A stretch of DNA of 60,361 nucleotides, taken from assembly GCA_030145275.1 (NCBI GenBank), contig JAQYVV010000016.1, positions 1-60,361 on the forward strand, in the 5' to 3' direction. This document shows positions 34,831 to 43,782 of this stretch, piece after piece (position 1 is the stretch's first letter; each line of letters opens with the position of its first letter). The DNA is from Desulfurivibrionaceae bacterium (GTDB taxonomy: Bacteria; Desulfobacterota; Desulfobulbia; Desulfobulbales; VMSU01). The position numbers were made by a program, and so were the translations under genes. A model generated the notes under the pieces. It was not told the DNA's origin. It did no database searches and was given only the letters and a program-made list of their open reading frames with translations.

Positions 34831-34856
34831 TTAGATTTTCTCCTGTATAGGTGCTC

Positions 34857-34922
34857 GAAACGAAAAAGGGCAAACCGCCCCCCCCGCTGTAGCGGGTAAG
34901 ACGCTTTGCCCTTTTTCGTTTC
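34857..34922. promoter_or_regulatory. 18-bp perfect nested hairpin, packaging-signal/terminator candidate
   Basis: Arms at 34857-34874 and 34905-34922 (GAAACGAAAAAGGGCAAA and its complement) form a perfect 18-bp stem enclosing a C8 run and a second hairpin, CCCGC-TGTA-GCGGG. It lies between the putative ssDNA-binding gene and the structural operon. Filamentous phages keep a perfect hairpin packaging signal and terminators in such intergenic regions. Either role, or both, is possible. Confidence 0.6.
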
Positions 34923-34938
34923 TTCGTTTCATTGGATT

Positions 34939-35175
34939 TTATCCCAACAACTCTTTTTGCATAAACATTACGCTATCACCAGCAGCAAACGCGTTCACTT
35001 TGGCATGGTAATCTTCTGAAACCAGTTTTGTATTTGTATCACATATAACTTTCACAGTTTCAGAGCCCGCTAGAACGGTGAGCATTGGTTTTTGTTTTTT
35101 TGTTAAAGATACAGCGGTGATCATTCCGCTCACTGTCAATCCGTATGTTGCCATTTTCTTTGCATCTAAACCCAT
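34939..35175 (-). CDS. Putative phage ssDNA-binding protein (gpV-like role)
   Basis: A 78-residue, beta-rich protein (TYGLTVSGMITAVSLTKKQK, MLTVLAGSETVKVICDTN, KVNAFAAGDSVMFMQKELLG), consistent with a small OB-fold. AGGAGA precedes the ATG. It is the first gene of the structural-strand operon, where inoviruses often place the ssDNA-binding protein that coats the viral strand before assembly. Assignment rests on size, predicted beta structure and position. Confidence 0.5.
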   Translation of the reverse strand: MGLDAKKMATYGLTVSGMITAVSLTKKQKPMLTVLAGSETVKVICDTNTKLVSEDYHAKVNAFAAGDSVMFMQKELLG

Positions 35176-35299
35176 TTTGTGTCTCCTGTTTTTTTTAGGC
35201 TGTATTGCCTGTTGGGTGACCGCTTTTTAGTAACGGCTTGTCCTTATATGTCTTTTATTGGTATAATATGAAGGTAAGCAATAAAACTAAAATAAAAAC

Positions 35300-35356
35300 C
35301 TACATATGTAGTTATTGGTATTTATATAGGGACATACGTATATTGTCAAGACAATA
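35300..35356. promoter_or_regulatory. Operator candidates between repressor and phage operon
   Basis: The 35176-35376 gap is divergent and A/T rich. It holds two palindromes: CTACATATGTAG (35300-35311) and TATTGTC-AA-GACAATA (35341-35356), plus an imperfect ACATACGTAT nearby. They sit right upstream of the repressor gene and are plausible binding sites for it. Confidence 0.5.
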
Positions 35357-35376
35357 AAAAACACAAACGTAATTAT

Positions 35377-35769
35377 ATGCAAATAAATGATAGATTAAGA
35401 GAAATTAGAAAAAAATCAGGACTCAATCAAAAGGAAATGGCCACCAGGTTGAAAATCAGTCTAGGGGCTTACCAAAATTACGAACAAGGTAAGAGGCAAC
35501 TTATTGGAACTGTTTTAACTGAATATGCATTAATGGGTTATAATGTCCATTGGATAATGACAGGTAAACAAGAGATACAACTTGATCCTTTCAGAGATGA
35601 TTTTTTCCAGGATGTAAGAGAATGGCTTAAAGAATTAGAAGAAGATGATGATGAAATTAAATACTGGTTCAGACATGAATTTAAAAGAAAATTCCCAGAA
35701 TTCAAGGAATGGTTAAAAAAAAGGGATGGTGATAGCCAGCATACTATTCCGCAGCGCAAAACTGCTTGA
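35377..35769 (+). CDS. CI-like phage repressor (XRE HTH)
   Basis: A 130-residue protein with an N-terminal helix-turn-helix (INDRLREIRKKSGLNQKEMA, SLGAYQNYEQGKRQL) and GYNVHWIMTGK, a hallmark of the small CI/XRE repressor family. The C-terminus is highly charged (KELEEDDDEIKYWFRHEFKR) and may drive dimerisation. It is divergent from the phage operon with palindromes between, so it is the likely lysogeny repressor. Confidence 0.82.
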   Translation: MQINDRLREIRKKSGLNQKEMATRLKISLGAYQNYEQGKRQLIGTVLTEYALMGYNVHWIMTGKQEIQLDPFRDDFFQDVREWLKELEEDDDEIKYWFRHEFKRKFPEFKEWLKKRDGDSQHTIPQRKTA

Positions 35770-35919
35770 TAACATTCACTTTGTCAATGGGGGAAACCCT
35801 CTAGTTCTTACAAGGAAAACTCACAGAATCTATAGGTTTTTCCCCATATATACTTTCCTCGTTTAATCTATTATGCTTCGCTCAATTGATTTTTAAGAAT
35901 CCGATGCGGAGCGTAAAAC

Positions 35920-36267
35920 ATGAAAAAAGCATTTCTGTTCGTCCTGTTATTTCCCCTCATTCCCACCTACTGCTTTTCTGCAGAAACCTTTTTCCACGAC
36001 AATAGAAAAATAAAAATACAATACCTGAAGCGTGGTGATTTCAATAACCACAAAATAAATATAAAAGGAACTATATCAGGTGGACAAGCATGCAGTGAAG
36101 GAACATTGTCTGTTGGGGTAAGAGGACTAGGGAAGTACACAACAAAAAATATTAAAATTACGAAGTACAACTCTAAACAGTTTTTCAGAACAAGCGTGTT
36201 AGGACCCAAAAAACAACCTTACGGTAAAGTAAAAATTCGGTCAGCTTCCTTCTTTTGTTACCGATAA
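35920..36267 (+). CDS. Small exported cargo protein
   Basis: A 115-residue protein with a signal peptide (MKKAFLFVLLFPLIPTYCFS, cleavage about residue 21). The mature part is basic and beta-rich, with two Cys (about 66 and 114) that could form a disulfide. It lies 150 bp after the repressor on the same strand. I recognise no family. Confidence 0.6.
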   Translation: MKKAFLFVLLFPLIPTYCFSAETFFHDNRKIKIQYLKRGDFNNHKINIKGTISGGQACSEGTLSVGVRGLGKYTTKNIKITKYNSKQFFRTSVLGPKKQPYGKVKIRSASFFCYR

Positions 36268-36299
36268 AACATTAAAAAAAGCAAAAAGGAGTTAAAAAG

Positions 36300-36587
36300 A
36301 TGGCATCAACACATCAAGTTCAATGTATTAACAAAAGCAATCGTTCCAGTGCTCACGAACGCATAACTCACATTGGCGGAACAAACGCTGACGGATCAGG
36401 GTGGAAAGTTACACAACCAGATGCAATTGCTGGAATAGAAAGTGGCAAATGGAAATTCTATGTCAGTGTTAATGGACAATCTGTCTGGGTTATTGTTTCA
36501 ACCAGTTCTAAGGGGAATAAATATCTGAAAACTGAAAATGATGGTGAGCAGCCAAACAACTTACTGAGCTTGCCAGAATGCCCATAA
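36300..36587 (+). CDS. DUF3892 family protein
   Basis: A 95-residue protein with the DUF3892 pattern: [60 protein letters not shown] and a C-terminal [17 protein letters not shown]. The function of the family is unknown; members are common on plasmids and phages. AAGGAG lies before the ATG. It is followed by the WYL-like gene. Confidence 0.85.
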   Translation: MASTHQVQCINKSNRSSAHERITHIGGTNADGSGWKVTQPDAIAGIESGKWKFYVSVNGQSVWVIVSTSSKGNKYLKTENDGEQPNNLLSLPECP

Positions 36588-36660
36588 GTCTTGCCAATAG
36601 GGTTAATAAGCAACAAGTTCCGGGTGCATCCACCTGTTTAAAACAAAAATGAGGTGAAAA

Positions 36661-36912
36661 ATGAGCATTAAAGAAACAATTTCATCTGCAGGCCGTAATC
36701 TTCACACCATCATTATAACCGCCAGCGAAAAAGATGGCTCAGTTGAAACAAGAGAAGCAGAACCTTACAGTTACCGCATTAAAGGTGGAACTGAAAAGTT
36801 TTTTTGCTACGACATCAGAAAAGGTGGTACAAGGAATTTCTTTGTCGCAAACATAATCTCCGTCGAAGAAACACAAAACTTATTTACTCCTCGATGGAAT
36901 GTTGAGGTTTAG
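36661..36912 (+). CDS. WYL-like small protein
   Basis: An 83-residue protein with REAEPYSYRIKGGTEKFFCY, DIRKGGTRNFFVANIISVEE and a C-terminal TPRWNVEV. This resembles the ligand-binding WYL fold without the usual DNA-binding part. Such stand-alone versions occur near DUF3892 genes. GAGGTG precedes the ATG. Possible ligand or nucleic-acid sensor; not proven. Confidence 0.55.
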   Translation: MSIKETISSAGRNLHTIIITASEKDGSVETREAEPYSYRIKGGTEKFFCYDIRKGGTRNFFVANIISVEETQNLFTPRWNVEV

Positions 36913-36968
36913 ACCAAACGGATTATAAATCAACATTCCTATCCAGTGCGAGATGAAAGCCAAGACGT

Positions 36969-37013
36969 AAAAAAAGCCGTCGTCCAAACTGGTAGGACGG
37001 CGGCTTTTTTTAG
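36969..37013. terminator. Bidirectional terminator between convergent cargo genes
   Basis: Stem AAAAAGCCGTCGTCC / GGACGGCGGCTTTTT (about 36971-36985 and 36995-37009; one G-T pair) with T-runs on both sides. It separates the plus-strand cargo from the minus-strand membrane pair. Confidence 0.88.
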
Positions 37014-37030
37014 TACTATTTAACGGGTAA

Positions 37031-37591
37031 TTAATATCCGCTAGCAAGAGCAGTAGATTCGAGCCTATTAATATTGTTATGAATATTTCTTTTAAGACTA
37101 CCCGTTAAACAGAAAACAAATGAAACAGGTAGTGCAAAGGACAAAATCATTATACACATAATTGGCGAAGCAAAGAAAATATGCTTTGCCATTTGCAGAT
37201 GCATTTTTTTACGATATTCTTCGATCTTGATTCTCACATCTGGTGGCAACCCGGCAGTAGCCCCATCAATCTGCGCTTGAAACTCTTTAATATCTTCTTT
37301 TAATGCTGGATTATAAGAAGCCATTAAACGTGTAACAAGGATTTTACCCAAGTCAAGCTGGTGCGCAAAACGAATGTAGCCATTCATTGTTCGGCGTAGT
37401 GTGCCATAAGCAGGATGATCAAATGAAGTCAAACCATCTGCAACTTCATCAAATAAAGAGTCGCGACGCTCAAACATGTTTTGGCGAAAGTAATCGACAA
37501 CACACTGTTTATACAGAAAGAAGTACAGATACCACAAACACCCAAGTGCAAGTGTATTAATGATAATTGATTCACAATAAATTTCTATCAT
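37031..37591 (-). CDS. Cargo membrane protein B
   Basis: A 186-residue protein with an N-terminal membrane segment (INTLALGCLWYLYFFLYKQC), a helical middle (KEDIKEFQAQIDGATAGLPP and IEEYRKKMHLQMAK), then another hydrophobic segment (FASPIMCIMILSFALPVSFV). Its start overlaps the partner gene stop by 4 nt (ATGA). Unrecognised; see the paired gene. Confidence 0.6.
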   Translation of the reverse strand: MIEIYCESIIINTLALGCLWYLYFFLYKQCVVDYFRQNMFERRDSLFDEVADGLTSFDHPAYGTLRRTMNGYIRFAHQLDLGKILVTRLMASYNPALKEDIKEFQAQIDGATAGLPPDVRIKIEEYRKKMHLQMAKHIFFASPIMCIMILSFALPVSFVFCLTGSLKRNIHNNINRLESTALASGY

Positions 37592-37986
37592 AGTTTGTCT
37601 CCTGGTCGTGTTTCGCCCTGTCTAGTAATATTACTTGACTTACGTCCTGGATCTGATTTTTTTTCTAATTTTGTTTTGCGGTACTCGAAGTGCTCGATAG
37701 TTTTTTTGTTTTGACGGCGATAAAAAAGTCCATAACCAATCCCTGAAAAACCAACGGCAAAAGGAAGTGATGTTGCTGCTTTAGTATTACTCATAACATT
37801 AAAGCATAAATCAAAGAGAGTCTCTTTACCTGCAATAACTTCAATCGATTGATAGGCGAAATAGCAAACAGCCACTATACCCGACCATTTAATTATGTTG
37901 TTAAGAACAGATCCTATTATATCGGCAATAGCAGAAAACTTTGCCCATTCAAGGCGATTGGCCTCACTTGCTTTTTTTTCTGCCAA
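37588..37986 (-). CDS. Cargo membrane protein A
   Basis: A 132-residue protein with two or three membrane segments (IIKWSGIVAVCYFAYQSIEV and ATSLPFAVGFSGIGYGLFYR) and a basic tail (KTKLEKKSDPGRKSSNITRQ). It forms an overlapping two-gene unit with the 186-residue membrane protein, at the attR edge of the prophage where accessory genes usually sit. Superinfection exclusion or defence are possible roles, inferred from position only. Confidence 0.6.
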   Translation of the reverse strand: MAEKKASEANRLEWAKFSAIADIIGSVLNNIIKWSGIVAVCYFAYQSIEVIAGKETLFDLCFNVMSNTKAATSLPFAVGFSGIGYGLFYRRQNKKTIEHFEYRKTKLEKKSDPGRKSSNITRQGETRPGDKL

Positions 37987-38473
37987 ACTCTATCCTAATA
38001 TTTAAAGTATGTTTAGACATAAATGTCAAACAAGAAGAGTAAATTCCTACCTGTTTTATAAAGTGTTATCGGAATACGTAAAAATATCTACAGGAAAACA
38101 GTAGGTTTTTCAACCCCCAAAACGTGTTTTTATCAATATTAGGCCAATCTTACAGGTTAGAGCCAAAGCAATTTCGACAAATTCTGATGACACAATAATT
38201 ATTTACAAAAAAAACACCGTCAATTTTCAAATAGTCAATAGATATTCAGTGGGGGTAATTTGGCCTGTTATAACTAACTGGGTTGTACAGGCAAAATATC
38301 TTTAGGCTGCCGGTTCGAATCCTGCTCCCAAAACAAAAAACATAGTTTATGATACAAAAAGTATGTTTTTTGAACTGTAGGTAATTTGTAGGTTGTTTTG
38401 TAGGTAAATAATCTCAGAAACGGTCTTAAATGCTTTCTTTATCCCTGATAATACGTTGGGGGGTACGTATATA
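37987..38473. other. Noncoding attR-proximal region with tRNA-like sequence
   Basis: No gene is seen in nearly 490 bp. At about 38250-38330 lies a tRNA-like sequence: arms TGGGGGT / GCTCCCA with wobble pairs and a T-arm-like GCCGGTTCGAATCCTGC with one mismatch, but no proper D-arm. Three TGTAGGT repeats occur at about 38378-38406, spaced 11-12 bp, and could be integrase arm sites. Confidence 0.4.
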
Positions 38474-38525
38474 TCGGCCTCTCACGCCGGGAACAGGGGT
38501 TCGATTCCCCTAGGGGTCACCATTA
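38474..38525 (+). repeat. attR: 52-bp core repeat of tRNA-Glu
   Basis: Identical to 25676-25727. It contains the displaced original 3' end of the tRNA-Glu gene. No 5' tRNA half precedes it, so no tRNA is made here. Confidence 0.95.
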
Positions 38526-38533
38526 ACAATATC

Positions 38534-38567
38534 AAGCGATTCAGAGCTTTCTGTGTCGCTTTTTTTG
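38534..38567 (+). terminator. Original host terminator of tRNA-Glu
   Basis: AAGCGA / TCGCTT (38534-38539, 38556-38561) with inner CAGA / TCTG pairs and a T-run. It lies 9 bp past attR and would have ended tRNA-Glu transcription before prophage insertion. Confidence 0.6.
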
Positions 38568-38976
38568 TGTCCACATTGGTGTTTTTTCACCCATATTTCC
38601 ACTCTGGATCGCTATTTTTATCAAAAAACCTAAAAACCCCACACAAATTAATGTGCAGGGATGTATTGCTACAAGATCAAATTATCGTTGACCACGCCAT
38701 TCTTAAGAAGGCTGATGATTTCGTCCCTGTGGACATCGAGCTTGGATTTACCTGGCCCTATTTCGTTTTTCTCGACACCTCCTTTTTTTGATTCTCTTAC
38801 TGAGTTCAATAGTCGTGAGATATTCTTCTGCCATTATTCCTACTCCATTTCTTAATTTTCTACCTACCATTTCCTGCTAGCAATATTAACCTTGCATTTG
38901 AACATCAAAACATTGCATCATTAATGGATAGGGATACCGCTAATATTTTCTTGTTAAATTCAAGGAGGGAATTGAG
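38568..38976. other. Intergenic DNA with a possible decayed DNA-binding gene
   Basis: No intact gene. On the minus strand from about 38840 to 38669 two frames joined across an A7 run read MAEEYLTTIELSKRI and then NEIGPGKSKLDVHRDEIISL LKNG before a stop. These resemble starts of small helix-turn-helix or excisionase-type proteins, so a frameshifted remnant is possible. Confidence 0.25.
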
Positions 38977-39189
38977 ATGAAAACATGTAGCTTGAATGAC
39001 TTTATGGCAGAAATGCAGCCATGGCTAGACAAAGATCATATAAGAGGAGCGGAGATTGACGAAAAGGGTCATTTTATTCTTCATTTTCTGGATGGCATGA
39101 AAAATGTCTACATCATTGATGACTGCAACAGAGAGCAAATTAATCAAGTGCTCAAGGATCTGAAAACGAAAGGAATTGCAACTTTGTGA
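38977..39189 (+). CDS. Small conserved-looking hypothetical protein
   Basis: A 70-residue protein (MKTCSLNDFMAEMQPWLDKD, HFILHFLDGMKNVYIIDDCN, LKDLKTKGIATL) of mixed alpha/beta type, with AGGAGG at good spacing. No signal or membrane segment. Single gene with no operon partner. Family not recognised. Confidence 0.65.
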   Translation: MKTCSLNDFMAEMQPWLDKDHIRGAEIDEKGHFILHFLDGMKNVYIIDDCNREQINQVLKDLKTKGIATL

Positions 39190-39424
39190 TGCTGGGGAAA
39201 GGTTACGCATGGGGTTAGGGAAATCGTTTTAATTATAGTCTGCCATTTCACTCGGTAGGCAAATTTAGTCTCTGCCCTTTTCGTCCTCATACGATCAAAT
39301 TGGTTGCGTTCCGGTAACTTTCCCAAGCAATTCCCCTGCCAGTACCTGGCATTCTTAGTGTTTGACTCAAATGAACAGATTTGGTTACATACATTATCTG
39401 AGAACCTAAACAGGGGGAGGACAA

Positions 39425-39661
39425 ATGCAAGAAATAATTGGGCCGCTTAAAGAAATCCTTTTTAGCAGCATAGGTTTAGGCCTCGGTGAAACTAAATGCC
39501 CAAACAATTGTGAACTGGCCCTTACAAGGTGTACAAAGTGTCAATGGTGGAATTTAAATTGTGATTGCGGTTCAATGGAGACAAGCTGTAAATGTAATCA
39601 CCATTTTGATGAATTCTCAACACAAAAGCTGGTAAGCACTTTTGAAAGAAAATTAATTTAA
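39425..39661 (+). CDS. Small Cys-rich protein
   Basis: A 78-residue protein with nine Cys between residues 25 and 58 (CPNNCELALTRCTKCQWWNL, CDCGSMETSCKCNHH), suggesting a zinc- or other metal-binding fold. GGGGGAGG precedes the ATG. Followed by a large perfect hairpin. Family not recognised. Confidence 0.6.
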   Translation: MQEIIGPLKEILFSSIGLGLGETKCPNNCELALTRCTKCQWWNLNCDCGSMETSCKCNHHFDEFSTQKLVSTFERKLI

Positions 39662-39679
39662 GTTACATTTATCTGCAAA

Positions 39680-39735
39680 AATAAATCATCACAAGCCAGG
39701 GGCATTCACTTGGTTCTGGCTTGTGATGATTTATT
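39680..39735. terminator. 20-bp perfect inverted repeat
   Basis: Arms at 39680-39699 and 39716-39735 (AATAAATCATCACAAGCCAG and its exact complement) with a 16-nt loop. It lies 19 nt after the Cys-rich gene and probably acts as its terminator, although there is no long T-run. Confidence 0.6.
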
Positions 39736-39984
39736 ACAGTTAAGACGTTATCTGTTAATGGTTCACATGGAATAGTTTAACCAGGCCAACTTTTAGGTTC
39801 TTTTAAAAATATCTAAACTCCCGGGGCCTATGAAATTGTTTATCCCTTAAAGACATATCTTGCCCATATAGCCGAAGATTTTCACACAATCCTCAGTTTC
39901 CACGCCTCTACCCTTTATTCATTTTTTTTCCACCCCTCATGCTTGACATTCTTTAACCTCGCATATGATAATGAAACATCATGA

Positions 39985-40136
39985 GTAACTATTCAGTAGC
40001 ACCCCATCTTCGCCCATTTAGGCCTTCTCGAATAGCACTAGTATGCTTCAAAGGCCTAAATGAACGAATATGTGGCACTCCTAAACAGTTACACTTCGGA
40101 GTTAAGGGTAGTTTCTGGCCCTTACTGAATAGTTAC
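39985..40136 (-). repeat. MITE-like palindromic repeat, copy 1
   Basis: 152 bp bounded by 13-bp perfect terminal inverted repeats, GTAACTATTCAGT and ACTGAATAGTTAC. The interior has a further palindrome around TTCTCGAATAGCACTAGTATGCTT. It is homologous, in reverse orientation, to 52379-52547 and 60218-60361. It encodes nothing convincing. The rest of 39736-40359 holds no visible gene. Confidence 0.8.
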
Positions 40137-40359
40137 CATCATGAAAGGATGTACGTTTTTTAAAAGGACCTGATGAACAGGCTTTATTATGCCTCATTGT
40201 GATTGTTATCCTAATGTTGTATTTCTATTTCATGCTGAAATGATCAATCACCCACACTAACAATACTACTTTCACGATTTGAAGAAGCCATAAACAAACA
40301 GAGAGGTTCATATCGATACTGTGCAGAATATAGACACTTCTCTCCTGTGAGGTTGAAGG

Positions 40360-43300
40360 TTGAATAATACCCAATTGCCAACAAAGGTTGATACCAGTCT
40401 TGTAGGAAAAAGATTTCTCCTAATTTTTCTCCCCTTGTTCATTTTGTTGCTCTGTGCCTCTTTCTGGTATTACCAGATTGAATCATTTGCCAAAATGACA
40501 GTCATCAAAAGCCATGAGTCACATGAGCTTTCCCACTACCAGGAAGTCATTAACACAAAAATCGAAATGATTACGAGTGACTTGATGGTGCTTGCCTCTC
40601 ACCGGGAACTACTGGCTGCGGGGCCAGAAGATTGTCTTTTGAGTTTTGCAACCATCCAGAAAGATTTTCTGAATTTTTCTAGCTACAAAAAAATCTATGA
40701 TCAGGTTCGCTTTCTTGATGATACTGGCATGGAACAAGTAAGGATAAATTATAATACCGGCAGGCCTTCTATTGTGGCGCAAGAGGACTTGCAGTCCAAA
40801 GGCGAACGCTATTACTTTTTGGACACCTTTAAACTTGCTCATGGAGAAATTTTTGTATCCCCCCTTGACTTGAACATTGAACATGGTGAGGTAGAGCAGC
40901 CCCTTAAGCCCATGATCCGTATTGGAACCCCTGTCTTGAATGAAAAGGGTAAAAAGGTTGGTATCGTCCTGCTCAACTATTTCGGAATTGATCTCATCCA
41001 TTCCATTGAACATATGAGCATCGATTTCCCAAGAAACCCCATGTTGTTAAACTCTGATGGTTACTGGCTAAAGTCTGCCAACTCCGAAGATGAATGGGGT
41101 TTTATGTTTAAAGAGAAAAAGCACCTGACTTTTCACAATCGCTTTCCTCAAGTGTGGCAGGAGGTGGTGAAAAGCGACTCTGGCCAAGTTATCAATAAAG
41201 AAGGTCTGTTTACCTTTATTACAATTTATCCGATTTATGAAGGACTGAAGTCAAGCACCGGTTCCCCTGAGGCATTTAAGCAAAGCGAAGGGTCAATCAA
41301 ACCGAAAGAGTACTATTGGAAAATAATCCTTCATGTTTCGCCCACAGCTTTAGGCGCAGAGCTCAAACCGCTGCAATTACGCATTACGATTATTGTCTTT
41401 GTCTTTTTCATCCTACTAGCCTGTGCGAGCTGGCTGATTAGCTCTTCGTATACTAAGCGGGAGCAGGCAGAAAAGGCTTATCGGCAGGCACGATCAGAAT
41501 GGGATCTGGCTTTTGATATTTTACACGCACATGTCAGTATCCTTGATAACTCCGGCACCATCTTAAGGGCAAATGAAAGCATGCGTAAACAATTCGAATC
41601 TGCGCATGGTAACTTGATCGGGCTTGACTACCGAGCCTTATACTGCGGGACATCGACGCCGGACCCGCAACCTCCTTGTGCTGCCGTACTTGATGGCAAT
41701 GAACCGGTACTTTTGGAAGCACAATTCAAAACCATGCCAGGTTGGCAACATGTTTCTGCCTATCCCATTCATGATCAAGAAAATGATCAGCGGGGAGCAG
41801 TATTGGTTGTAGAAGATATTACCGCCCGCAAAGAAGCAGAAGAGCAGCTTCTGCTGGCCAAACAAGACTGGGAGCGAACCTTTAATGCAGTTCCAGATTT
41901 AATCGCAATTATTGATGATCAGTTCCGTTTTGTCCGAGTCAATAAGGCAATGGCCGATGGCTTAAACTTAACCCCTGAGCAATGTATTGGCCAAACTTGT
42001 TTTGAACTTGTACACGGCAGAGAAGAGCCGGTCTCAAATTGTCCACATGCTCAATTACTTGCTGATGGTTTACCGCATGAAGAAGAGGTTACCGAAGATA
42101 GACTTGGCGGAGACTATCTGGTTACCACATCGCCACTGCATGGCCTCAATGGTAAACTATCAGGCAGCGTGCATGTGGCTCGAGATATAACCCAATCTAA
42201 AAAATCTCGAATCCAGATGGAGTCGCTCAATACTTTAAAGGAAAAACTGCTTAAATTAAGGGGCCTGCAGGACAAACTCAAACTGATTACCGATAGCCTT
42301 GTTGATATTTTTCAAGCAGATTTTGCTCGTATATGGATTATTAACCCCGGAGATATGTGTGATGCTGGCTGTTTCCATGCCGAAATAAAAGAAGGGCCGC
42401 ATGTCTGTAAGTATCGAGATCGTTGCCTTCATTTATTAGCAAGTTCCGGAAGATATACCCATATAGATGGGCAGGGGCATGGCAGAGTTCCCTTTGGCTG
42501 TTATAAAATTGGGCGAATCGCCTCAGAAGAAGAGATTAAATTCATAACCAATGATGCTACTCATGACCCGAGTGTTCATGACCATGCCTGGGCAAAGGAG
42601 CTTGGACTTAAAAGTTTTGCAGGGTATCGCCTCTTATCAGAAGAAGGAAAACCTATTGGTGTCTTAGCCTTATTTAGTAAGCATATCATTGAGCAATCAG
42701 AAGACCTCCTGATTGAAAATGTGGCAACGACTACCGCCCATGTAATCAAAATGGCAAGGGCGGAAGATGAAATATTACATTCTCGAGATAGTTTGCAAGC
42801 TGTTCTTGATAATATTGATGCCATGGTCTACATCACAAACCTTGAATCATACGAAATAATTATGATTAACAAATTTGTTCGCGATGAGTTCGGTAATGTA
42901 GAGGGGCAGAGGTGTTGGAAAGCACTTCAAAATAATCAAGCCGGTCCCTGTGAATTTTGTGAAATTAACAGGCTTAAGCAGTCTGACGAAAAATTTCATG
43001 TGTGGGAAACGCAGAATACCAAAAGTGGGAGATGGTACGAGCATCATGACAGACTGATTAGATGGACTGATAACACGATCGTTAGGCTGCAAATAGCAAC
43101 AGATATCACTGAACGGAAAAAAACAGAAACCCAGTTGCAGGATTATGCCTCGACTCAGAAGACCTTATTACAAGAAGTAAACCATCGTGTAAAAAATAAT
43201 CTTTCTGCTATTATCAGCATGCTTTCCATGGAAGAAGATCGTGCCCATAACAAAGGGCTAACCTTATTTAGTGATTTTCTTCACGAAATTTCAGCACGTA

Positions 43301-43779
43301 TCCACGGCCTTTCCACTGTACATAGCTTACTTTCTGCAAGCGAATGGAAACCCCTGTCTTTAACATATCTTTGTGAGGAGGTAGCGAACGGCGCTCTTTG
43401 TGCTGTGGCAAAAACAGCAAAGGTTGACCTTCGAGTACAACCTTCAACGATTAAAATTAGCAGTATGCCAGCACACAACTTGGCCCTGGTGATTAATGAA
43501 TTAACGACCAATACGGTGAAGCATGCTTTTCCAGAAAAAGAGTCTATTCAAATTCAGATAACATTCGAACAAGCCAGTGACAATTTCGTTACCGTTTGTT
43601 TTCAGGATGATGGTCCAGGATATCCCGAAGAAGTTGTTGTCGGTGATTTGAGCCAAGTCAATATTGGCATGGAAATAATTCAGGGTATCATAACACATAC
43701 TCTTCAAGGCGAAGTGAAATTTAGCAATGACAATGGCGCGGTTACCACATTTTCTTTTAAAAACTTTTCAAAAGGGTAA
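40360..43779 (+). CDS. Hybrid-input membrane sensor histidine kinase
   Basis: A 1139-residue kinase started by TTG with GAGGTTGAAGG upstream. Membrane helix near 21-40, periplasmic Cache-like sensor to about 340, second helix about 341-362, PAS domains near 378 and 501, a GAF-like Cys-rich domain about 640-803, another PAS from about 809, then a HisKA_2 domain with phospho-His in LLQEVNHRVKNNLSA (about 936) and an HATPase domain with INELTTNTVKHAF and QDDGPGYPEE. No receiver domain; the response regulator gene starts 3 nt after. Ligand unknown. Confidence 0.92.
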   Translation: MNNTQLPTKVDTSLVGKRFLLIFLPLFILLLCASFWYYQIESFAKMTVIKSHESHELSHYQEVINTKIEMITSDLMVLASHRELLAAGPEDCLLSFATIQKDFLNFSSYKKIYDQVRFLDDTGMEQVRINYNTGRPSIVAQEDLQSKGERYYFLDTFKLAHGEIFVSPLDLNIEHGEVEQPLKPMIRIGTPVLNEKGKKVGIVLLNYFGIDLIHSIEHMSIDFPRNPMLLNSDGYWLKSANSEDEWGFMFKEKKHLTFHNRFPQVWQEVVKSDSGQVINKEGLFTFITIYPIYEGLKSSTGSPEAFKQSEGSIKPKEYYWKIILHVSPTALGAELKPLQLRITIIVFVFFILLACASWLISSSYTKREQAEKAYRQARSEWDLAFDILHAHVSILDNSGTILRANESMRKQFESAHGNLIGLDYRALYCGTSTPDPQPPCAAVLDGNEPVLLEAQFKTMPGWQHVSAYPIHDQENDQRGAVLVVEDITARKEAEEQLLLAKQDWERTFNAVPDLIAIIDDQFRFVRVNKAMADGLNLTPEQCIGQTCFELVHGREEPVSNCPHAQLLADGLPHEEEVTEDRLGGDYLVTTSPLHGLNGKLSGSVHVARDITQSKKSRIQMESLNTLKEKLLKLRGLQDKLKLITDSLVDIFQADFARIWIINPGDMCDAGCFHAEIKEGPHVCKYRDRCLHLLASSGRYTHIDGQGHGRVPFGCYKIGRIASEEEIKFITNDATHDPSVHDHAWAKELGLKSFAGYRLLSEEGKPIGVLALFSKHIIEQSEDLLIENVATTTAHVIKMARAEDEILHSRDSLQAVLDNIDAMVYITNLESYEIIMINKFVRDEFGNVEGQRCWKALQNNQAGPCEFCEINRLKQSDEKFHVWETQNTKSGRWYEHHDRLIRWTDNTIVRLQIATDITERKKTETQLQDYASTQKTLLQEVNHRVKNNLSAIISMLSMEEDRAHNKGLTLFSDFLHEISARIHGLSTVHSLLSASEWKPLSLTYLCEEVANGALCAVAKTAKVDLRVQPSTIKISSMPAHNLALVINELTTNTVKHAFPEKESIQIQITFEQASDNFVTVCFQDDGPGYPEEVVVGDLSQVNIGMEIIQGIITHTLQGEVKFSNDNGAVTTFSFKNFSKG

Positions 43780-43782
43780 AAA

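Noticed and set aside
38456..38791. 111-residue frame spanning attR
   Set aside because: Crosses the attachment core and the old tRNA terminator; no domain.
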